Shown here one piece after another: positions 54,801 through 64,000 of a DNA stretch of 64,000 nucleotides (positions within the stretch are counted from its first letter, which is position 1; every line of letters starts with the position of its first letter). The stretch comes from Impatiens glandulifera (lineage: Eukaryota; Streptophyta; Magnoliopsida; Ericales; Balsaminaceae): contig NC_061866.1 in NCBI RefSeq assembly GCF_907164915.1, forward strand, positions 41,728,320 through 41,792,319, written 5' to 3'. Position numbers and translations under genes: made by a program. Below the pieces are notes generated by a model. That model searched no databases. It saw only the letters and a program-made list of their open reading frames with translations, and had not been told where the DNA came from.

Positions 54801-56428
54801 GCGAGCCAAAAAAATCAGACGGCATTAATGCTTTTCTTACTGGTGGCCCATATTAGGATTTAATAAATAAAAAATGAATATATCTAATATAAAAGGAATT
54901 TGTGCATATTTTCAATACAAACTTACAAACTAACGAGTTTAAAATTTTAAATGGTATTAATTATTATTTTTATGTAAATTCAAATAAATAAATATGTATA
55001 AAGAGAAATTTTAAACAAAAATAAATATATAAAGTTCAATTTCAAAGAAAAATAAATGTATAATGAACAATGTAAAACAAGATGATGTATGAAGACATAT
55101 TATTCATTTATTAAATTAGCCTAGTCACCTTGTGAGGGCAAAAATTAATTAAATAAATTATCAAATATTAATACGTTATATAATAATTTAAAAAATATAT
55201 TTTCGATTTAAAATTAATAATCAAGATCACATGTTTCGAATTTTTTTTAATAACTATTCAATTAAATTATATTATATGATAAAAATTGATAATAAAATAG
55301 AAAAACAAATCACATAATTGAATAATTATAGCATTATTCATAGTATATAAATAAATATTTTATTTCATTATGGATGAATTTATAATATTAATTTTCTAAT
55401 ATTCTAATTAACCTACAAAAATAATAACAAAAAAGGAAAGAGAAAACATAATAGCAAAATAGACATTAAAAATAGTCACATTAAATTTATATTTCTTGGA
55501 TCAGACAAGTGTCAAAATTTAAAATTGGACTTTTATTTTACCTTATTTGCAAATACATTTGCACTACCATTCTTTAAATATCAAATTTGCACCAGTTGAA
55601 ATTCGAACCATGAGTTTGAAATGTTAATTATTTAACATTAAATCATTTATAATTATTGAATTTATTTTATAATTTTATGTATATATATATTTAATCATTT
55701 TATTAAATAAAAAATAAAAATATAATGAATAAAAAATTAATTATATGAATAATAGATATATAGAAAGAATATATAAAAATTAGAAATTTGTAATAAATTA
55801 TTTAGATAATTAGTTTAAAATAGTTTTAAAATTTTATATATAATTATATATTATAAAATAATGATTACAAATAGTATTATATATATATATATATATAATT
55901 TATTTAAAAAGTTAAATTAAGAATAATAGTTAAAATAATGGTATATCTAATAAATATAGAGATAAGTAAAAAGTATTTTAATCTAAATTAAAAAATATTA
56001 AAGATTAAATTAATAAATATGGAGAGAGAAAAATATGTTAACACAAATTAAAGACAAATAATTAAATCAGATTATTTAAAAACAAAAATTAAAAAAATAG
56101 TTAAAATAATGGCATTTCAAATAAATATGTAGATACTTAAAAAATATTTTAATTTAAATTAAAAAATATTAAAAATTAATTTAATAAATATGGAGAGATA
56201 AAAATATGTTAATACAAATGAGAGACTAATAATTAAATCAAGTTAATTTATTTTTATTTAATTATATTACGAATTATTTTTTAATTAGATGGTTATATAT
56301 ATATAATTATTTATTGATTGAAAAAAATATATAATTATACAAAATTATATAAAACTTTTGTTATTCTATTATTAATTAAGTTTCATAATTAATTATTCAT
56401 TTATCACTTCTAATCGTGCAAATCTAGG

Positions 56429-56429
<1 letters not shown>
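54801..56429. other. AT-rich spacer, second copy, with third 0.7-kb repeat
   Basis: Matches 36000-37590, including the 0.7-kb repeat at about 54845-55545. Similarity with copy 1 ends at about 56405. Confidence 0.6.

Positions 56430-56495
<66 letters not shown>
56430..56495. repeat. (AT)n microsatellite at the edge of the copy-2-specific block
   Basis: Continuous TA run of about 65 bp located exactly where copy 2 departs from copy 1. Confidence 0.95.
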
Positions 56496-56498
<3 letters not shown>

Positions 56499-56502
56499 AC
56501 AT

Positions 56503-57690
56503 TTTCAAGTAATGACTTCTTTGGTAATTATTTTATCTATTTCTTTTTTTGGTTTTCAACTTAGACTGCACGTTAATAAAATGGGAATGTTTTCAAAGTT
56601 GAACTATTCAACTTTGTAATTAGTGCTTAATCTAATTCAAATGAGATTATTATTACTTTTGTAATATTGTGCATATCTTCTACAATTACAAAGTTATTTC
56701 AGAAAAATATTATTTAATTTATGTAATCTAAGGTTACCTACAAAATAATAACTAAGTAAACATTTGTAGAGGAAAAAAATAAAATAGGCATTCATGATAA
56801 TAAGTAAATACCTCGATGCATCACTAGAAACCTCCTCTCCTATACTTTGCACATCACCAGCATTCACCAAAGTGGAGAAATTATTCTGATCAAATGTATT
56901 CAATGAAGATCCCTGCGTTTGAGAGATGAATAAATATTAGTGAAATCAATAATAATAAATAAATAAAAATCTTGTATCCATGTTGTTCCTAAGTAAACAA
57001 TAAGAAATGATAATGAAATACTCTATCACAAAAGTCTGTGTATTACATAAATACAATTTTAATAGTACATGATCTTATTATTATCTCAATGCAGGAAAAT
57101 AATTGGAGGAAGGTACTACAAAACAAATGGCATTTTCTCCGAAAATTATATCAAGTCTCCGTAATACCCAACTTCAAATAGTTCATGATCTTTCATTCAG
57201 TCGAGCTTGCTGCGAACGGTAAGAGCCGATGGAGAATTATTCACAACAATTTCATGTCTAGGACCATCATTTCGGGCACCATATATTGTAATAATTCCTT
57301 TTCTCCTTGCTTGAAAACTACCAACAGTTATTGAATCCTTCATATAGTTTTCATTATTACATTTTCCCAAATAAATTGATATTAGATCAACCCTATCATT
57401 GATGGCATCCTCGAATGCGTGAATGATGTCGGTGTCATAAGCACCATCGAACCAAATTCCTTTATATACAGCAATCCTCGAAGAAGAGCTCCTCCTCGTG
57501 TTGTACCTTCTCCATGACCATAAAAGTTTGTCGAACTCACAAGATTTCCGACAATGATTGAAGTTACACGAGCTCCATGTCCAAGGGTATCTCTTGGAGA
57601 CTTGATATCAGTTTAGGAGAGAATGCCATTTGTTTTGTAGTACCATCCTCCAATTATTTCCCTTAATTGATATAATAATAAGATCATGTA
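56503..57690 (-). pseudogene. Subtilase D: rearranged, disabled subtilase fragment
   Basis: Only exon-5 and exon-6 equivalents remain. Exon 6 (56912-56812) is intact: GSSLNTFDQNNFSTLV, with splice sites. Exon 5 (about 57661-57166) has a TAA stop at 57615-57613, a 2-bp deletion in the GGVPSS region, loss of the acceptor AG, and GHGTH changed to GHGAR. Sequence like the upstream flank of genes A-C (TTTTGGTTTTCAACTTAGAC) lies directly after exon 6 at 56510-56700, so exons 7-10 were deleted. Exons 1-4 are also absent. An inverted partial copy of the exon-5 start lies at 57050-57158. Confidence 0.88.
57050..57158 (+). repeat. Inverted copy of the exon-5 start inside pseudogene D
   Basis: The plus strand reads CTCAATGCAGGAAAATAATT, then GGTACTACAAAACAAATGGC. 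This is the intron-4/exon-5 junction in the opposite orientation to the exon-5 relic at 57597-57710, giving inverted arms of about 110 bp separated by about 440 bp. This arm keeps the acceptor AG that the other arm has lost. Confidence 0.85.
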
Positions 57691-58034
57691 CTATGAAAAT
57701 TGAATTATTGATCCAAATATCTTTAGGATTTAATATGTTAAAATGTTATTATGATATAATATAAGGGTTTTTAAATTTGTTTGAGTAGCTTGTTTGATCA
57801 TTAATATGTTATTATTTTTTTTGAATATAATAGAAATAATTCAAATCAAAAAATTCCTAATTGTTTGATTTAATAATAAAGAGGAATAAATTTTATATTA
57901 ATTTCTCAGTTACAATTTAGTTTTGAATTTCTTAATTAATGCAATATAAAATTTATAATTAGACATAAATTTGATTTTACAAATAAGAAAGTTAATAATC
58001 CCTTAATTTTCTGTATTTTGGGTAGCTTATTTAA

Positions 58035-58235
58035 TATATATATATATATGAGAGTAAATGGATACTTGGGTCGGATTGCGGGTTGACCCGCATATAAACT
58101 TAAAATTGTCAAAAAAATAAAATAAAAAATGATTTAAGTATGTTTCGAACGTGCAACTTAACAAAAACAAGTACAACTCTTTAACCAACTAGGCTAATAA
58201 GACTTTATATTTTAGATTCAACACAAAATTTGATA
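58035..58235 (+). mobile_element. Helitron-like left-part fragment, copy-2-specific
   Basis: Contains ATGAGAGTAAATGGATACTT, GGGTCGGATTGCGGGTTGAC and a tail ending in CAACTAGGCTAATAAGACTT, the same family as 8721-10553. It is not present in copy 1 of the large duplication. Confidence 0.5.
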
Positions 58236-58299
58236 AACGCTGGACATTTTTAATAATATAAGTTCAATTTTTTAACTAACTAATATATATATATATATT

Positions 58300-58861
58300 A
58301 GTTTCCGGGTCGAGAGTTGTTCTTAATATTTATATATATGTGAGAGTAATTGAATATTTGAGTCGGATTGTGGGTTGACGTGTCCATAAACTTAAAACGG
58401 TTAAAATTAAAATTAAAATGATATATGTATGTTTCGAACTTGTAACCTAACAAAACAAGTACAACCCTTTAACCAAGTGTGATTGAGATGTGGTTTACCG
58501 AGGGATAATAGCCGGTAACAATTGAAAGCGGTTAAAAAATATAAATCAAATATTTGATTGATCAAAGTTTGAGGTCACAATGCAAAATATAAAAAAAAAT
58601 GATTCAAATATTTGATTGTCAAAGAGAAAGTGTAAGGTCACGAAATTAGAGGTTAATTATGAAAAAATATGTTATGAGATATGTGAGAACATGTATTGTT
58701 TTAGCGAAGTAAATGGAATGAGAGTTTCTATTTATTATTTCACTATATTATTTGTGATTTATTAAGAAATTTAAACATTGATTACATATTATTATAATTT
58801 TTTTATTAAATTTATTTTGTTTATATTTTTATCCGTGTGAATCGCACATGAATCTTCCTAG
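58300..58861 (+). mobile_element. Helitron-like element, second copy, longer left side
   Basis: Runs from TTCCGGGTCGAGAGTTGTTC through the common body to the 3' end CCGTGTGAATCGCACATGAA, then TCTTCCTAG at 58861, followed by T. The 3' part matches 37640-38106. The left part survives only here, showing that left-end and right-end motifs belong to one element of about 560 bp. Confidence 0.6.
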
Positions 58862-59540
58862 TATTGTTAGTAAATAAATTTGTTGGTTTTGCAATCTTTT
58901 AATTCTAACAAGTGGTATTAAAATCCAAAGAATCTCAAACACGAATGAATCAAGTTATGAACTTGAAGTGAGGAATTGAGCCTTAAGCTTGATTGACCGA
59001 TCTGTGAGATAAAAGAAAATAAGAAAAGAATAGTGGATGAAAGAGTTGAGGTCACTACAATGAGCATCACTAGTTTTAACGGTCTCTGCAACGATCACTA
59101 GAGCGAGTTAATTGAAAACTTACTTTGCTTCAAGGATCGATGGGATTTAGTAGAAGCAGGATTTGAGGCGCTCAGTGATCCAGCAACTAGTGGATCCAGA
59201 ATTAAATTTAACGAGGTGAATATGAAAAATTGTAAGGTGAAAAATTATTTGTATCAAGCATTCAATTAAGTAACATTCGAATAAATATTGAATAAAAATA
59301 TCTCCAAAATCATATGAGACTCTTTAAAGAGCAAGTATGGAGGTAATGAGAAAGTAAAAGGTCACTTATGAATACTCTATGTAGAGAATTCTAAATACTT
59401 GAGATGAAAAATAGATAGACGATAAATGACTATTTTGCTAGAGTTGTAGTAGTAACCAATAAGATAAGAAGTAAAGGTGAAATGTGGGAGACTCTTGAAA
59501 TGATCCTGAGATGGTACATACATATAAAATGTATCTTCAC
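58862..59540 (+). pseudogene. Copia-type gag relic, plus orientation, second copy
   Basis: Counterpart of 38107-38780, with the same AACAAGTGGTATTAAAATCC junction and gag-like reading (RSKDRWDLVE equivalent altered to CFKDRWDLVEAGFEALSDPA) and comparable stops. Confidence 0.6.
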
Positions 59541-59904
59541 CAATGGTGGAGATACCTAACCTGGGTATCTTGGGAGTGAATAGAAAGTGGTTGAAGAAAA
59601 TGAATTTTTTCTTCCTAATACCTGCCTTCGTCTTGATTTGTCTCCCTCTCTTTGTCTTGTTCTTGTCTCTGGAATTTACAATCTCACAGATTACATAGAT
59701 TCTCGAGAACATCATCAACATGAAAAATGGTACATAAATATGGAATGTATCTTCATAAATTGTGAAAATACCTAATCATATGTATCTAGAGAGTGAAGAG
59801 AAAGTAGTTGAAGAAACATAGTTTTTCTTCCTAACACCTGCCTTCGTCTTAATTCGCCTCCGTCTCTTTATCTTCTTCATTTTAAAAATTAAATATCTAT
59901 AAAA

Positions 59905-60385
59905 AAAGTGGACACTCATAACGAACTTCATTGCCTACTTCCTCAAAATAAGATACTAATCGAAATCCGAGAAGATCCAAGGCGAACTTCCATCGTCCAC
60001 TTCTTCAAAATCAGATATCTATCGAAACTGAGGACACTCAAGACGAACATCCATCGTCTACTTTCTCAAAATAAGATATTGATCGAAGCTGAGAAAATCC
60101 AAGATGAACTTCCATCATCTACTTTTTCAAAATCAGATATTTGTCAAAAAAAAATGAGGATACTCCAAACGAACATCCATCGTCTACTTCCTTAAAGTTA
60201 GATATTGATCGAAAGCCGAGAAGACTCAAGACGGACTACCATCGTCTACTTTTTCAAAATCATATATCTTTCAAAAATCGAAGACACCCCAAACGAACAT
60301 CCTTCGTCTACTTCCTCAAAGTTAGATACTAATCGAAAGAAAGAAGACCCAAGTCAAACTTTCACTTTCTACTTCATAAAAAATA
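59905..60385. repeat. About 58-61-bp minisatellite, second copy
   Basis: Counterpart of 39150-39625 with the same unit count by eye. Confidence 0.85.
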
Positions 60386-61124
60386 ATTAGGTATCTAGCG
60401 ACATCTCTTTACTCAAGCTCAAGATCTAGCAAAACATTTGTCACCCATCCTGACTTGAACTTTGCACACTTAACTAGTTTGAACCACATACTTCTTCTTG
60501 AACAAATTAACTTGCAATTTACTAGTTTTTGAATAATGTCAAAACAACTAGAAATTCAAGAATATATTCTTTCAAGATTCACTAATTGTCTTCAATTCTT
60601 TTTACCATGTTTCATAGTTTATTCGAAAAAAATTGTGAATGGCCTTTCATTTGAATTGATTGAGCGTCTCATCTAGCCTTTTTTCATAACTAGAAATCAT
60701 ATTGAAGGTCTCATTCATCTTATTGCATTACATGACAATTCAATGATCTCATTCACCTTTGATTTGACTAAGCCTCTCATCTAGCCTCTTTTCATTATTA
60801 GAAATCTCATTCAATGTCTCAATCATTTTTTAATAAGATGATAAATCAATCATCTTATTAATCTTAACTATGATCCACAATGCATGGACAATTAAAATAG
60901 AATAAAATAAGTACCAAAATCATCTACTTTGAATTGACCGAGCCTCCCATTTAGTATTTTTCATAACATAGAATCTCACTCAAGGTCTTATTCATTTTCT
61001 CATATTAAAAGATAATGCAGTAATTTTTTCTTAGTTCGTTTGAGAGTTGCTTTATGATGTCTCCAACTAAACTTATAAGTGTCTTTCATTAGTCTTTTTC
61101 TTTGTCTTTTATTCATATTGCGTG

Positions 61125-62195
61125 TTAACTAGCAATATGCCAAACCTTAATCACCCGCCAAATCAATGCAATCTTGTAATTTGGCCCGAAGGATTGCCTT
61201 GTCCACATGTTGACAATGTTGTCATCGGTAAACATCTTTTCTATAAGATTTGTTGTGTACCATTTTTCCTCCATCCATGGTCAATGATTCCTCTTCACCA
61301 AGGTCATCCTCTTGCCCAATATTAGAAGAAATCTCAATGGTCCCATAACAATTCTCCCTTGGTAGTGTGCATTTTTGATGACATGTATCCACCTTGAGTT
61401 ATGATATCTCTTGAATCACTACTTGTATCTTCATTGTGTGTGCTCCAGCTTTGTCAAACTTAACATTTTGACTTAACATAACATTATCTCCACCTTCTTC
61501 TAATCAAACTCTATATACCTTTTGACATTCTCTGAAAATTCAATAAAGAAAATTTTCTTTTTCTTTGGATTTAGCTTCTCTTGCATTACCATGAGTTAAA
61601 GTTCTTATATTAGGAACTCCTTTCTTACTCAATTCTTGCAAGCCTTTGAGACCAAGCCTCAGATGCCAGAAAATTGATGTATATTGAGTGACCTCGGAGA
61701 TAATAACTAAACATAAGTGAATTACCTTATAGAGAATACACATCATTATTATTTACTAATTCTATTACAACTAAAGTACATTGCTCACCAACAATGTTCC
61801 ATCTCTTGCCTTCCAAACATAACATTTTCTATTATGATTCTTTAGTTTTAGGAAGTCTTTTCTGAAGTGTCATTCCTCTTAACACCGGAAGCACTTCACA
61901 TTTTCTTTAGTCTTCAATATATACTTAAAACTCTTACTACTATGCATTCTTTCTCATTATGTTGTTTACGTCTTCTCCATTGTCTTCTTGTCTACAATTT
62001 GTCATCTTGGTTTGTTCCTTGGAAATCAAGTAGCTCGTACTTCTTCCACCTCAAACTTGGTAGTCATTCATACCAACAAGAATTACAACTTGGACATCTT
62101 TTGAAAACCTCTCTAGAACTTGTCAATAACTCTTGAAGGATCATCCAATCTCTTCAACTTTCTCTCCTCTCGAACAGCCTCGCTCTGATACCACT
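61125..62195 (-). pseudogene. Copia-type retrotransposon interior, deleted, second copy
   Basis: Counterpart of 40370-41437. The gag-pre-integrase segment (FWHLRLGLKGLQELSKKGV) and its abrupt joint to KSKEKENFLY-type sequence are preserved, so the integrase deletion predates the large duplication. The primer-binding site is at 62182-62193. Confidence 0.75.
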
Positions 62196-62739
62196 TGTTG
62201 GGATACCATGAGATGAAGTATTCTTTAATGCAAAAACAATAACAACATTGAACAATTGATGAAATGAAAAAATCAAATTAAAGAACACAAACACAAGATT
62301 TATAGTGGTTTGACCAAAACATGCCTACATCCACTTTTGAAGCACAAAAGAGACTCCTAACTTTATTATCAAGATTGTTATAGAAGTATTACAATGATTC
62401 TCTCATAATGAAAGCTTACACACAACTCACAAGAAATCAATGCTCTTAAGGAAAAAGACTTGGCTTTTTAAAGTGTCCGACTACACCTTTAAATAAACAT
62501 CAATTAGTTCAATATCAATATTTTGTTCAAATCTCTCAAAAAGCTTCCAAAATATTTTCTAATTGTATTTCCATAACAAAATATCTAATTTCCTTTTATG
62601 ATAATTTTATTTCCTAATATAATTATACACCAAAAGATATAATTTCCTTTTATTGAATATACGTACATACATTTCCTTGTACTAAGATTATGTAGCATGA
62701 ATATACCATATTTGTAATATTGTAAATCTATTCTCAACA
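62196..62739 (-). repeat. Copia LTR (544 bp), second copy
   Basis: Starts TGTTGGGATACC and ends CTCAACA, like 41438-41988, with small indels. Confidence 0.8.
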
Positions 62740-63230
62740 ACACACTCTAATCTCCAATGTTGAGTTAGTGTTTGTTTGTGCGTGTTTGTAGATGGAAGAT
62801 ATACCTAACAAGTTTCTTATTTTTTTTCTACTTGTGATCGTTTCATGAATACGTTGCTCAGTTGCTAGTGAATGAGGGTGATGAAAATTAGTAAAAAAAA
62901 AATATTTTAAATATTAATAATTGATCTTTAAACAATAAAATGGATAAGATGGCAACGTGGTATAAAATACTCGTTACTATTTCATAAATAGCTAATACAA
63001 TACTATTATTATTTTTCAATAGCGACATTAATATGATATCATAACTAAATTATGTTGCTATTGCCTCCTATTTTATTATTGTTTACATATTTTAACTCAT
63101 TTAATATATTTGTAGTAAGTGTAAAAGTAATTCCTAATATCAAATATCCCTAGTTCAATTGTCCCTTATGACTTTTTTTTTTAATTAAAGTTGAGGTCAT
63201 ATATAGATGTGAGTTATGTTGTATTCCTAA

Positions 63231-63278
<48 letters not shown>

Positions 63279-64000
63279 AATTTTTATATGTTTAGACCCA
63301 ATGTATTCTTCAATATGCCAGCACATTTTTTGGAATATGAATATTCAACCCAAAGTGAAATAAATTATTCAAATTAATTATAGGTGTTAGGTTTGAATTT
63401 TAAGTTAATTCGTATTATGTTCACAAATAAGTGTGATTTGGGTGACATATTCTAAATTAATAATATAATTAAATAAAATTATTTAATCCTTATAATAATA
63501 AAATATCACTGTATAAAATTGATATTGATTACCTAATTTTTAAAATTATATAATGTATTCATAGATTAATTATAATTAAATTAAATATTTTTTGTAATAA
63601 ATATTTTAGTGGTTATAAATATCAAATTAGTTGTATTCATTATTAAATATTAGATAGTAGTTAAACTATAAACGTTATATATTAAAATTTTGAGTGCTTT
63701 ACCAAATTGAAAATAGTTAAAAATAAATAAATAAATGATATTCTGCTAGATAAAATATTTTTTTTCTTAAAATTAAATGATATTAATACTGTTAAAGTGT
63801 CTCAATTCATACCAGCGCAATATTTTGAATGAAATTCCAAAAGTACATCATTATTGTGAAGAAGTATTTGTTTGGGGTTGTAGTCCTAGAATGGAACCCT
63901 AGCTATATTTTGGGGTTTTAAGTTCTACATTGATGACAATTGGATATTACACATACTATTTAGAAATACATTACTTTTTATATGTTTTCTATAAATTTCA
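62740..64000. other. AT-rich spacer leading towards a further subtilase unit
   Basis: Counterpart of 41989-43262, with an AT microsatellite at 63236-63273. The final 170 bases match the conserved 3' flank of gene C (GGTTGTAGTCCTAGAATGGA, TTGATGACAATTGGATATTA). No gene lies inside the window here. Confidence 0.65.

Noticed and set aside
54154..54828. 224-codon plus-strand open frame
   Set aside because: It is the antisense of a LINE tail fused to the 108-bp minisatellite, whose period is a multiple of three; the first copy is split into two frames at the same place.
61867..62136. 89-codon plus-strand frame rich in Leu and Ser
   Set aside because: Antisense of the Copia gag/knuckle region beside its primer-binding site.

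Overview
This window is AT-rich plant nuclear DNA, most likely from a dicot. The evidence is intron-containing genes with GT..AG junctions, cucumisin-like (SBT-type) secreted subtilases, and plant transposons (CACTA, Copia, L1-type LINEs, Helitron-like and hAT-like elements). The species cannot be named from the sequence. No rRNA, canonical tRNA, CRISPR or bacterial-type operon was seen.

The only genes that look functional are three tandem subtilases on the minus strand: A (14979-20218), B (26107-30014) and C (43662-48868). Joining exons by hand gives the same ten-exon architecture in each, with open frames of about 743, 746 and 745 residues. Each has a signal peptide, an I9 prodomain, an S8 catalytic core with Asp/His/Asn/Ser in place, a PA-type insert and a C-terminal fibronectin-III-like domain. 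A relic of a terminal exon lies just downstream of B (about 25555-25900). A rearranged, disabled copy (D) lies at 56503-57690. They would act in the secretory pathway or apoplast; substrates cannot be read from the sequence.

Layout. 1-4940: right part of a decayed CACTA transposon with a nested LINE that has an 11-bp target duplication. 4941-8720: AT-rich sequence with no supported gene. 8721-10553: Helitron-like element interrupted by a second LINE of the same family. 11282-14493: terminal-inverted-repeat element, hAT transposase relic, 40-bp minisatellite and an hAT-like element with target duplication. 14979-20218: gene A, with a GAGCTCG-rich element in intron 6. 20219-26106: transposon debris, a charged-protein pseudogene, a SINE-like unit, a minisatellite, a Copia gag relic and the exon-10 relic. 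26107-30014: gene B. 30015-43661: spacer. 43662-48868: gene C. 48869-64000: a second, nearly identical copy of the spacer, with an extra block of about 2 kb that contains pseudogene D.

The large-scale structure is a tandem duplication of [subtilase gene plus spacer], with a period of 18.8 kb before the extra block and about 20.74 kb after it. The last bases of the window match the DNA about 400 bp downstream of gene C, so a fourth full gene is predicted just beyond position 64000. Coordinates of spliced genes are manual and rest on open frames and conserved junctions between the three paralogues.
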